Shown here piece by piece: positions 53,569 to 63,593 of a stretch of DNA of 64,000 nucleotides; the first letter of the stretch is position 1, and each line of letters starts with the position of its first letter. A model generated the notes under the pieces. That model was given only the letters and a program-made list of their open reading frames with translations. It ran no database searches and had not been told where the DNA came from. The position numbers were made by a program, and so were the translations under genes. Origin of the DNA: Thinopyrum elongatum (taxonomy: Eukaryota; Streptophyta; Magnoliopsida; Poales; Poaceae); the NCBI GenBank assembly GCA_011799875.1, contig CM022303.1, positions 275,600,904 through 275,664,903 on the forward strand, in the 5' to 3' direction.

Positions 53569-54626
53569 GTCCTCCGTCGGGGAAGGCGCCGGTGAGCCCT
53601 TCCCCTCGGTGGGGGGCCTGCGATCGCCGGGGCACCGCCAGCGTCCCCCTCGCCCCTTGGTCCTGTCCTGGTTTTCGGACGCCCCAACGGTGGTCAGGGG
53701 AGGCGCAGGGCGGGGCCCTCACCAGGCGTCAGGGACGCCCGTGAAGATCTCCGCTCGTGACACTCTCACGTAATAATGAGTTGGGGCTGTACATGCCCCG
53801 GAGTCTCCTGAGCGCCGCCCTCGGGCCTCACGGGGGCTCCCACCCATGTCCAAGTGGAAGCACCATGCTCCGCGCTGGCCGTCGACACTGTCCCCCAATG
53901 ACTATGCCCACGCCCAGTGGAAGCACTTAGCTTCGCGCTGGTGAGAAGACTAGTCTAGGTGCCGGACGCAGCTGTTTGTTTCGCCCTCTTGCTGTAACCC
54001 GATTTGCCGTCTTTTGAAATGATATTTGGAGTTTCGTGAGCTTATCAAAAGGAAAAAGGGGGGAGATTTTTCGATTCATGGTGTTTTCTTGCCTTTTGGT
54101 TTATGTTAAAAAGCAGGGTTCATGCCTGCTGCCCCCTCCCCCCCCCCCCCCCGTGAGCACCCCGCGAGCGGGGGCTGGGCGTAGCGTGTGCACTGCGCGT
54201 GCGCTTGGGCCAGCCCAAGCGGCACCGAGGCCCACACGGGGCCAAAAATGCATCTACCGCAGGACCACTGCGCGCGCGCCTTGCCGTGACTCGGCAATCG
54301 GCTCCTCGCGCGGCGCTCTCGGGCTGGCCTGCAGGTTCCTCAGGAGGCTCAAGCCCTCGCGAGCTGCCACGGGGCCCGCCTCAGGAAGGGAGTGCCCTCA
54401 CGACACAAGAATCCGTCCAAGACCGCCGGCACCAAAGATAAGTCATAACAAACTACTCTGGTAGGGGGCCTTTCTGCCCTCGGTAGCACATTTCAGAATC
54501 AATTTAGAAGGCATATCATCGTTTCATACATAACGGGGGAACCCCCACCAAGAAAATGCTTTTCACGCCCCGCGGGGCCGAGCCCGAAATTTTGGTACAG
54601 GTCAGGGTCGGAAAGGAAACGTAAGC
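53569..54626. other. Non-coding DNA between the gag-like ORF and the antisense gene of gypsy D
   Basis: GC-rich, then mixed. A C run of about 17 bases lies near 54137. Small ORFs on both strands have no recognisable domain. On the minus strand this should hold the 3' untranslated region of the antisense gene (54500-54626). Confidence 0.45.
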
Positions 54627-56309
54627 CTAGCAAGACGCGCCGCCATCGGCGTCGCCATCTTCATCATCACCATCGTCGGCACCACCCTCTTCAGCTGCGG
54701 GCATGTCCACGCCATCTTCACGGGCGAACTCCGTGACCAGGTCATCCACATGGTCATCCACCCAGCTCACCAGGTCGCCCTGCGTGACCCTGGGCATGGG
54801 GGCTATCGCAGCGTTGAAGTCGAAGTCAGGATCAAGGCTAAGAAGGTAGCTGAAGACACATGAAAACGCGCGCCCGAGAAGTCCCCTACTTCTTTCCTCG
54901 ATGAGCTGGCACGCCCTCGTGGCCCGGTCTTCCAGACGGGTCACGACTTGGGTAAAGAAGTGGAGGTAGCTAGCGTCATCAGCCTCGTGTGGGCGGGAGA
55001 TGCTCTCTTCACAGATGGTATCCAAGGCCCGGTTGGCCCAGACCCTGAGGTCCTCAAGCATCGAGGAGCGCTCGCGCTGCATCGTCCGGCAGTGGTTCAC
55101 TTCGTTCGTGGCTTTCTCCACAAGAGACATGGCGCCCGCGACCTGCTGCTGAAGTGAGGACAAGTCGGCTTGGGCGGAGGCCCAAGCCTCCTTGGCGGTC
55201 ATCTCGCGCTGCTCTGCCGCGGCAAGCCTCGCCCTGAGGGCGTCGGCCCTGCCCTGCAACTCAACCTGCCACTGTTGGAAGCAGGTCTCCTGGTGCCTAA
55301 ACTTTCGGCGGTATTCGCCAACAAGAGCCCCGCGAATCTCCGCCACCCTTCAGTTAATCTCCTGCTGGATCTTGGCTTCCCGGGCGGCAACGGTGTCTTC
55401 AGCCGCGGCCACTTGGCGCTCCCTCACCTCCAGCCGCTCGAGCTCCAGGTTATGTTCGAGATCTCAAGTGCCAGCGCATCCTCACGCGCCTGACCTCCTT
55501 TCTCATCCGAGGGGGCCTCGCTCGATGGTGCCACCAGGGTGGCCCTGCGCGCCTGGACCTGCCGCTCAAGGGTGGCGTTCGAAGCTCGAAGCTCCTTCTC
55601 CCGCTCCTCGGCCGCCTCACGACGGCGGTCAGCAGCCCTGGCCTCCTCCAGAGCGCGGGCGCAGGCCTCACGAGAAGCTGTGAGGGACGCCACGGTGTCT
55701 GTACGAGCGCGCTCATGCTGCAGATGCCCGAGGTTAATGGCGACCTTCAGCTGGTGCCACTCGCGCGCCAGGCGGAGGCCTTCCGCCTCGAGGCATGTGT
55801 CGACATCAACAAGTTCTCCCCCAAGTCGACCCAGCGAGCCCATTGCCTCCTGGAAAAGGTCATGGCGGATGACGCTGCGCCCGCGAGCAAGCTCCAGCAC
55901 GCGGCCGAGCCCTTCTTCTACGCCAGGGGCTGCCGGAGAGGTGCGAAACGACTCGCCCGTCTCTGGCAGGGGGCTGGTAGCCAGCCCTCCTTCATCTGTT
56001 CCCCGGGCCTCGACGGAAGTGCTGTGCGACTGAGCCCCGCTGCTCGAAGACGAAGCCGACGATGGGCTCGCCTAGCTACCAGTGAGCACCAGTGGAGGAG
56101 CCCTCGGCACGCCCCCTGCACCCCACAGATGGTCATGGAGGAAGGAATCTGGGAGCATGGGCTCGTGGCCTTCCGGCGGCGCCGTCGCCTCGCGGGCCGG
56201 CTCCGTGCCCTGCGCGGGCGCCCGGCGCGAGGAGCCTGGAATCGCGAGCGGGCCAAGGGCATCTGGGGGTCGCACCCCAGGCGGCTTCACCGCAGCAACC
56301 AAGGGAATC
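54627..56309 (-). pseudogene. Antisense gene of gypsy D, exon 2: long coiled-coil and acidic tail, broken
   Basis: Joins exon 1 across a 62-nt intron (56371-56310, GTAAGT donor, CTCCTCAG acceptor). The splice leads into an open frame (IPLVAAVKPPGVRPPDALGP). It is read through a TAG at 56072-56074, one frame break near 55450 and a TGA at about 55350 to the stop at 54627. Content: a Ser-rich linker; RHDLFQEAMGSLGRLGGELV; a long coiled coil (EEREKELRASNATLERQVQA, later EYRRKFRHQETCFQQWQVEL and DALRARLAAAEQREMTAKEA); a helical part (YLHFFTQVVTRLEDRATRAC); and the acidic end GGADDGDDEDGDADGG. The same architecture is common in grass 'putative gypsy-type transposon' proteins. Confidence 0.65.
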
Positions 56310-56371
56310 CTGAGGAGCCAGAGTCAGAAAAGGGCGTGACACGCGAAGATCCACGAAGATAAGGTACTTAC
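56310..56371 (-). other. Predicted intron of the antisense gene
   Basis: Minus strand GTAAGTACC ... CTGGCTCCTCAG, 62 nt. Without splicing the frame stops at once (GAGTAA). With splicing it stays open for 77 more codons, to the TAG at 56072. Confidence 0.65.
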
Positions 56372-57756
56372 TCATCCACGGCTATCCACTTCCTTTGCTT
56401 CAGGGCCCGGGGAGCGCCACCACTGCAGCTCCAGAGCCCTTTCCTCTTGCGGAGTGCCCCGAGGTCCAGACGAGGTACGTCGGGGGCCGGTGCGCCGCCC
56501 TTCGCGGTTGGGCTGCGGGCCGCCACCTCAGGAGCACCTGACGGCACCTGCTCTCCAGCGGACGCCTCAGGAGCACCTGACGGCACCCGCTTTCCAGCAG
56601 CCGCCTCAGGAGCACCTGATGGCACCCGCTCTCCAGCAGTCACCTCCGGAGCACCTGATGGCACCCCCTCTCCAGCGGCCGCCTCAGGAGCACTCGACGG
56701 CGCTCGCCCCCCTGCAACCACCTCAGGGATGCGCGCCACGGGATCGACGAGCATGGGAGCCACCAAGACGGGGTTCTCGCGAGGCCCCTCAAGACCTTCT
56801 GGGCGTAGCCTCCACTCGTCGAAGAGGGGCATCTGCTTCACAAAGTCCTCCGTGTTCGAGCACTGATACAAGATGCATCCCTCCGCCGAGAGCGCGGCAG
56901 GCGCTGGATCGCCAGTCAGGAGCTCGAGCACCGCGCACAGCGTCTTGGAAGGGAGCGAGGGCACATGGAGCCTCATGGGGTCGTTGGGGCCAGTGAAGGC
57001 CCACATTGGGCGAGAATGGCGCTGGAGCGGGGTGATGCGCCGCCGGACGAACTCCCTCACCACCATCAACGCCGTTACCCCTGCCCCCTTCAACCTGGCC
57101 AGCCTGGACCAGACGCGGGCGAGCCGATGATCGACGAGCTTTACGTGCCCCCAGCCGGAGCTGGGTTCCGCCGGCGCTCGCGGGAGTAGGAGCAGGGGGC
57201 TGTGTGTGGCGGCGTCCACATACACCCACTGCTTCCGGAATCCCTTCATGTCCGGGCGAAGTGTGAAGTCGATGCTGGAGCCAGCTGTCGCCGCCATAGC
57301 CTGGAATGCCATGCATCCCGAGCGCTGTCGGCCGTCGACCAGGTGAAGCGAGAAGAAATGGCAGAACAAGGCGACAGACGGAGCAACACCCACCATAGCC
57401 TCACACAGGAAGGCGAAGGCGGCGAGGAGGATGATGGACCTGGGGTCCAGATGCAGCGCTTGGGTCTGGTAATGCGAGATTGTGGCATTGAAGAAATCAG
57501 AAAAAGGAGGGACCAAGCCAGCAAGGAGAGCGTGAAGGTGGATGGGGATCTCGGTGGCCTCCACGTCGACCAAGGCCCGGGAGGCGGGCCAGACCGTCGT
57601 CGCCTTCCACTCGTTAGAATCAGCGGTGAGGGCCGACCGGACCTTGTCCAACCCCTCCTGGTTGATCACCGTCGACCGATCAAGTGCGGGCTCCAAACCC
57701 GACTGGGATTCGGCGGGCGCGCAGGCCTTCCCCTTCTTCTTCAACCTCGGGGCCAT
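56372..57756 (-). CDS. Antisense gene of gypsy D, exon 1: Transposase_28-type protein
   Basis: The start ATG at 57756 has the good context GCCATGG (MAPRLKKKGKACAP); the frame is open further upstream but that part looks like leader. The 'putative gypsy type transposon' domain (Pfam PF04195, Transposase_28) spans about residues 70-260 of this start: EIPIHLHALLAGLVPPFSDF, LLAAFAFLCEAMVGVAPSV, ALFCHFFSLHLVDGRQR, FRKQWVYVDA. After a conserved region ending PLFDEWRLRPEGL come five or six copies of a 14-aa repeat (AGERVPSGAPEA type), then a basic RKRKGLW. Exon 1 itself has no stop. Biochemical function of the family is unknown despite the name. It lies opposite to the element's own transcription. 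Confidence 0.75.
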
Positions 57757-58036
57757 GGCGTCAAGGGTGGATTGGCGCCGACGCCAAATCTGGAAGAGGA
57801 GCCGCGAGTTCACAGGGAAAGGGGGAAGCCAAGGACGAGCACGGCGGGCAATGATGGCAGGGTCGTGCTCGCAATAGGCAGCCGTCAAGTCTGGCAGTTG
57901 CCTAGGCAGTGTGGGGAAGCGGAGACGCCCACGTCTCATCAAGCGCCATGCGTCGACCGGGCCCGCGGCGCTTCGCCCTTGCCCTTTGGCTTCGCCTTGA
58001 AGCCAAGTCCGAGCGCGCCTTGGGCCCGGGGGCTAC
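57757..58036 (-). other. Leader and promoter zone of the antisense gene, PPT of gypsy D
   Basis: Between the antisense ATG and the 3' LTR. The plus strand ends in the PPT GGGCCCGGGGGCTAC. No TATA box is obvious on the minus strand, so antisense transcription may start in the 3' LTR or from a TATA-less promoter. Confidence 0.4.
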
Positions 58037-58912
58037 TGTCGGTGTTCTGGGAACCAGGGTACCCAGACTTTCTTGCCTGCGGCCCACAGCGTGGCTCCAT
58101 CTGCGGCCTGGTACGGTCCATCTTCAGCATCAACAACACAAGACCCTCGCGAGGGGCCAAGCCTCGCAAGGCGGACGACGTCAAACCTCCAGAGGAAGCG
58201 GCCTCCTTAGGCCGGCTCTTGAGGAGCGGAGATTTCTATGCAAGCCCCACCTCGTGAGGTTCAGATGACGCAAGCTCTGACGACCAAGGCCAGGAGGGCG
58301 CCAGTGGGCACAGTACAGTAGGTTTCCTCTTTGGTGCTAAGGAAGCAGGTGCAGACGCAGAGTCCCGAGGAATCAGCCAAAGGTTTCCATTCCCGTGCTA
58401 CAAGACTAGGACGGCAGGACGGAGGTCATCATCGAGCCCACCACAACGTCACAACCAGAAGCTTTGCAGGCGAAGACCACCTTTCATCAGGATAAGATGT
58501 ACTACTTGTCTCTCTTCAAACTTGGCCGTTGTGGGATCCCTTCCCGCCTTCGTTTTGGGGGAAGAGGACCAAGGCCACTATAAATATAGCTAGGCCACCA
58601 CTGTAGAAGGGGACGGATCAATCAGATCACCCCCACCAGCTCACACCAACACAAGAACACACCTCCTGAGGTTGTTCTCCCCCTGTACTAGTTCATCCTC
58701 AGCCCACCTCGAGGCCAATCCACCACAAAGCAAGAGTAGGGTTTTACACCACAAGGTGGCCCGAACCTGGGTAAACTGCCGTGTCCCTTTCCTTTCCATT
58801 TCATCGAGCTAGGCCGTGAGATCGACGAGTTGGCAGACTGGGGAGATTGAGTTCTTCGCACGCACCCCAGAGTTCGAACCTTTCTTGGGCCTACGGAGCC
58901 CTGAATCTGACA
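58037..58912 (+). repeat. Gypsy D 3' LTR
   Basis: Partner of 51616-52492; starts TGTCGGTGTTCTGGG, ends GAATCTGACA. TATAAATA at 58579-58586; U5-side box at 58738-58775. Confidence 0.93.
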
Positions 58913-58917
58913 CAAAG

Positions 58918-59550
58918 ATGTTAGTTGACGGTGGGGCTGGGTTGAAACTGATCTCCCCCAAAGTGGTTAGCAGGCTACAGATCCCTGATGAGGAGCTCAA
59001 GGTTACTGGCACGTTTCAAGGAATCAACCCCGGCAGGAGCCGTCCTAAGGGGAAGATTACACTGCTGGTAACGTTTGGCGGAGAACTGAACTACCAGACC
59101 GAGAAGGTTGTGTTTGACGTTGTCAAGCTTCCTTTGCCATACAATGGGATCCTTGGTCGTCCAGCTCTGGCAAAGTTCATGGCGGCATCCCACTATGCCT
59201 ACAATACCTTGAAGATGCCTGGGCCAATGGGCGTCATCTCGATTCCGTGAGACAAGAAAGATGGAATCATATGCGTGGACAAGATGTATCGAGACGCGGT
59301 AGCAGCTGAGGCTGCAGAAGCCAAAGCTCCCACCAAGGAAACAAGGAAGGAAAAGAAGGCTAGCAGAGATGTCGGCAAGGAATCCGGGAAGCGTGCCTCT
59401 TCGGAGTGCGCTGCACCTGTCGATGACTTGCCGGAGAGTTCCACTAGCAAGAGATCCAAAGTTGCTTCCCCTGCTGTGAAGAAGGTCCCGGCAGGGTAGG
59501 ATGGCGTTGATGGTACGTTCACCATCGGCGCCACCCTTAATGACAAATAG
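58918..59550 (+). pseudogene. Gypsy C protease region, broken
   Basis: Picks up directly after the gypsy D insertion with MLVDGGAGLKLISPKV. The active site is D-G-G, as in gypsy B. YNGILGRPALAKFMA follows. TGA at 59248-59250, TAG at 59497-59499 and TAG at 59548-59550 interrupt the linker to RT; the last is at the same position as 9433 in gypsy B. Gypsy D plus its TSD adds 7302 bp, a multiple of three, so the original frame is kept on both sides of the insertion. Confidence 0.87.
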
Positions 59551-61856
59551 GAAAGCGCACTCGTTGCCTTCCTGCGGGTGAATGCCAATGTGTTTGCTTG
59601 GCAACCATCTGACATCCCAGGCGTTCCCAGGGAGGTAATCAAGCACCACCTCGCTCTCTGCCCTCATGCCTGGCCCGTCAAGCAGATGGTCCGAAAGCAA
59701 GCTTTGGAGCAGCAGCAATTTATTGCCGAAGAGATCAAGAAACTTGAAGCAGCTGGTTTGGTCAGAGGGGTGCTGCATCCAACATGGTTGGAAAACCCAG
59801 TGGTAGTGCGCAAGGCGAATGGGAAATGGAGGCTCTGCATTGACTTCACAGACCTGAATAAGGCCTGCCCGAAGGACCCTTTCCCCCTGCCGCGCATTGA
59901 TCAGATTATGGATTCCACTTTCGGGTGTGATCTGCTCTCCTTTTTCGATGCATACTCCGGGTACCATTAGATATTCATGTCCAAGGAAGACGAAGAGAAG
60001 ACCACGTTCATAACTCCATGTGGCACGTACTGCTTTGTATGGATGCCTTTCGGGTTAAAGAGCGCTAGATCCACTTTTGCAAGAGTAGTACAAATTGGTT
60101 TTGAGCCTCAGTTGCACAGAAATGTAGAAGCCTACATGGATGATATAGTGGTCAAAACCAAGGACAGATCAACACTTATTCAAGACTTGGAAGAGACCTT
60201 TGCAAATTTGCGCAAGATCAACCTAAAGTTAAACCCTGAGAAGTGTGTGTTCGGCATGCCTTCCGGCAAGCTCCTGGGTTTCTTTGTATCTCACCGAGGG
60301 ATAGAAGCCAACCCCGACAAGATCAGAGCAATTGAGCAGATTCAAGCACCGAGGACCGTCAAGGATGTGAGACGCCTAACTGGATGCGTTGCCACGTTGA
60401 GTAGGTTCATTTCCAAGTCTGCCGAGTGAGCCTTGCCATTCTTCAAACCCTGAAGAAGGCAGGGCCAATGAAGTGGACCCCGGAAGCAGAAGCAGTGCTG
60501 CGAGACCTGAAAGCGTACATTTCCTCTGCTCCCACCTTAGTCACTCCTAGGCCACAAGAGCCGTTGCTGCTATACTTAGCGGCAACGAACCAAGTGCTTA
60601 GTGCAGTGCTGGTGGCACACCGAGAAGTGGATGAGGAAGCAGCTGTAGCAATTGACCCTTCCGGAGATGAAACTGAACCAGTCACGGCAAGGTCATACAC
60701 AGATCAAGGAGAAGCAGAGCAAGTTAGTAGAGGCAATTCCAAGATCGCGGCAAGGAAGAAGGTGGTGCAACGGCTAGTATACTTTGTTAGCTCCCTATTG
60801 CAGGGGGCTAGGTCAAGGTATTCTGGAGTGTAAAATTTGATCTTCAGTCTCATCATGGCCTCAAGGAAACTACGCCACTACTTCCAAGCCCATGAGATCA
60901 CGGTTGTCACTCGTTTCCCACTGCAGCGTATGCTGAGGAACCTCGAAGCCACCAGCAGGATAGTTGAATGGGCGCTAGAGTTGTCGAGCTTTGGCCTGAA
61001 ATATGAAAGTACCTCAACCATTCAGAGCAGAGCATTGGCAGAGTTCATTGCAGAATGGACGCCCACTCTAGATGAAGAAGCACCAGAGATAGTTATTCCC
61101 GGCAAGGAGGCGCCTCAGGAATGGATCATGTATTTTGATGGTGCTTTCTCGTTGCAAGGGGCTGGAGCTGGCATGCTTCTCATTGCACCCACCGGAGAGC
61201 ACCTCAAGTATGTGGTTCAAATGCACTTTCCCCGGGAGAAAGCTACCAACAACACTGTTGAGTATGAAGGGCTCCTTGCCAGACTCAGAATCGCAGTAGA
61301 ACTAGGAATCAAGAAGTTGATCATCCGTGGAGACTCGCAGCTCATGGTGAGACAAGTCAACAAGGATTATCAAAGCCCATTGATGGAGGCATATGTTGAG
61401 GAAGTGAGAAAGTTGGAGGAGCATTTTGATGGATTGCAAACAGAGCACGTGCCGCATGCGGAAAACAGCATTGCTGATCATTTGTCAAAATGCGTTGCAC
61501 AAAAGCTTCATGTGGAACCAAGAACTTTTGTCCTCCACCTGATTCAGCCTTCATTATCTCCATCGATGACGGCCAGAAAAAGGAGGAAGTTGGACTCCGG
61601 CAAGTATCTCCCGGCAGAGCTTCCCGAAGCCGCTGGTAGAGAGGTTGCCAGGAACCACTCCACTTCGGTTGGTGAGCTGCACTCTCCCGCGGAACCGTAG
61701 GTTCTTGCGGTCGAGGTGAGCGCTCCCATGAATGAGGAGGTGCCATTAGTCCTTGTTGTTGAGCCTCAGGCTCCGACTTGGGCACGGCACATAGTCCACT
61801 ACCTCCAAACAGGAGAACTTCCCGAGGAGCAAGAAGAAGCTGAAAGAGTAGCCTGA
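59551..61856 (+). pseudogene. Gypsy C reverse transcriptase-RNase H, broken
   Basis: Same domains as gypsy B: WRLCIDFTDLNKACPKDPFP, FFDAYSGYH, YMDD at 60133-60144, then RNase H YFDGAFS, NNTVEYEGL (Glu kept), GDSQLM and ADHLSK. Lesions: TAG at 59968, TGA at 60427, a one-base deletion near 60450, TAA at 60831, TAG at 61698 and TGA at 61854. Gypsy B is open at all of these positions, which shows that they are private to this copy. RT from 59578 to 59967 and most of RNase H are otherwise well preserved. Confidence 0.9.
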
Positions 61857-62912
61857 CGGTCCAGTATGTACCAGTTTGTCGATAACACTTTGTACAGAAG
61901 GAGGCCAAACGGTGTGAAATTGAAATGCATTTGCCAGGAAGAGGGGTTGGAACTACTAGCAGAGATACACAAAGGCATGTGCGGCTCCCATATTGGATCA
62001 ATAGCCTTGGTTGGGAAAGCTTTCCGACAAGGTTTCTACTAGCCCACGGCCCTCCAAGATGTGATCGAGCTAGTCACCAGATGTGAAACCTGCCAGTTCC
62101 ACTCCAAGAACATCCATCAACCAGCTCAAGCTCTCCAGATGACCCCTTTATCCTGGCCATTTTCAGTTTGGGGGCTTGACATCTTGGGCCCCTTCCCCCG
62201 TCCTACCGGGGGCTTTGAATTCTCGTACATTGCAATCGACAAGTTTACAAAGTGGCCGAAAGTGGAGCCAGTGAGGAACGTAACCGCACAATCAGCTATC
62301 AGGTTCTTGAAGGGATTGGTGTGCCATTTTGGAGTACCCGCCAGATTGATCACTGATAACAACACCCAATTCATGAGCCGCGCCTTCGTGCAACACATCC
62401 AAAACCTTGGGAGCAAGGTCTCTTTTGCTTCTGTTGCTCATCCTCGGAGCAACGTGCAAGCCGAGAGGATGAATGCTGAAGTGCTGCGTGGGCTCAAGAC
62501 GAGGACTTTTGATAAGCTGAAGAAATGTGGCAGACGCTGGATCGACGAGCTGCCGATGGTTCTTTGGTCCCTTCGTACGACACCGAATCAAGCCACCGGC
62601 CAGACTCCCTTCTCCCTAGTATATGGGGCAGAAGCAGTGCTCCCCATGGAACTCATATACGGGTCACCTCGAGTACTTGCCTATGATGAAGTAGAGCAGG
62701 AGCAGCACCGGCATGACGATGCCATGCTCCTCGAGGAAGATCGTCTCCGGGCCGCTGTGCGTGCTGCACGCTACCAACAAGCCTTGTGCTGTCTGTCTTC
62801 GGGCCAGGTAGTACGAGTCACCAGACCTGGCGCTGTCTGTCTAGAGACCGAAGATGGCATTAAACTGCAAAACTCATGGAATATTGAGCATCTTCACAAG
62901 TTCTACCCGTAA
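61857..62912 (+). pseudogene. Gypsy C integrase, with an in-frame 102-bp deletion
   Basis: HHCC region (IHKGMCGSHIG, CETCQFHSKN) with a TAG at 62040-62042 where gypsy B has TGG. Core D-D-E motifs: WGLDILGPFP, ITDNNTQF and NVQAERMNAEVL. After residues AARYQQAL about 102 bp present in gypsy B (12671-12795) are missing. These would encode 34 residues, including the KWEGPY part of the GPY/F module. The end WNIEHLHKFYP is kept. The deletion is in frame. Confidence 0.9.
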
Positions 62913-63016
62913 GGCACGGTTGCCGGGCTCAGCCCCGACAGCCACCTTTTGTACAAGCCTTGCCGATGTGCATGTAACCCTTTGTACAAAGCCAGGCGCA
63001 GACCCTGTGCAAAGAT

Positions 63017-63022
63017 AATAAA
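63017..63022 (+). terminator. Polyadenylation signal AATAAA behind gypsy C pol
   Basis: Same site as 13009-13014 in gypsy B, 105 bp after the integrase stop. Confidence 0.45.
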
Positions 63023-63593
63023 ATGAAGCGTTGGTGCCCTAAAAACTTGCATGCATGTTTAATTTGAGCATATATCTTTGCTAGGATTACAACAATGCTT
63101 AGCATGGGCTAATTAATCCTTTACAAAGAGTTCGTATGTAGCTGGTTTTTCCCTTGTGCTTCTTTGGTTCGCAGCATCCACCATAGTGAACTTCCCGAAA
63201 GGAAAAGTGGGGAGCAGGCCAGCGCATCGACCCCCGACAGCCTATCACTGTCGGAGACAAAAAGAAGAACGGTGGACGCAGCTAAGTCCACCTCACCATC
63301 CATCATGTATCTCTGTATGAAAAACTTGAGCGTAGGAAAACCTAGTCGCTCCTATCTTCTGTGCTCCCATCTGTCTTGGTCTGAAGTTTTTTCGGTCAGA
63401 AGTTGGTCGTAGTAACAGTTGAAAGGAGCAGACGAGGGGCCTGCTCCTATCCTCGCTCCTACCCTACTATAAGGGCGTAGTAGTAGCAGGGGAAGGAAAC
63501 GGCAAGATGTGCTGCCGGGGAACGTTGTTTACTTGAAAGTATTCAGGGATCATTCCTCAGCGTGAACATTACACATGCACAAAATACCTGGCA

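Larger units (their letters stand above)
51616..58912 (+). mobile_element. Gypsy D: non-autonomous gypsy element with a large antisense gene
   Basis: LTRs at 51616-52492 (877 bp) and 58037-58912 (876 bp) are flanked by the TSD CAAAG (51611-51615, 58913-58917). The PBS TGGCGCGCCAGGTAGGGG (52495) and the PPT GGGCCCGGGGGCTAC (58022-58036) define plus orientation. Inside are only a short gag-like ORF on the plus strand and a two-exon gene on the minus strand. There is no protease, RT, RNase H or integrase. The LTRs differ at about fifty positions by eye, mostly transitions. The insertion splits gypsy C's protease region just before the active site. Confidence 0.93.

Noticed and set aside
54137..54153. 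C run of about 17 bases in gypsy D
   Set aside because: A simple homopolymer, possibly length-variable or a sequencing artefact; no further structure around it.
58975..59967. 330-codon minus-strand ORF opposite gypsy C protease and RT
   Set aside because: It is the mirror of the conserved pol frame; a similar shadow lies opposite gypsy B (9100-9663).
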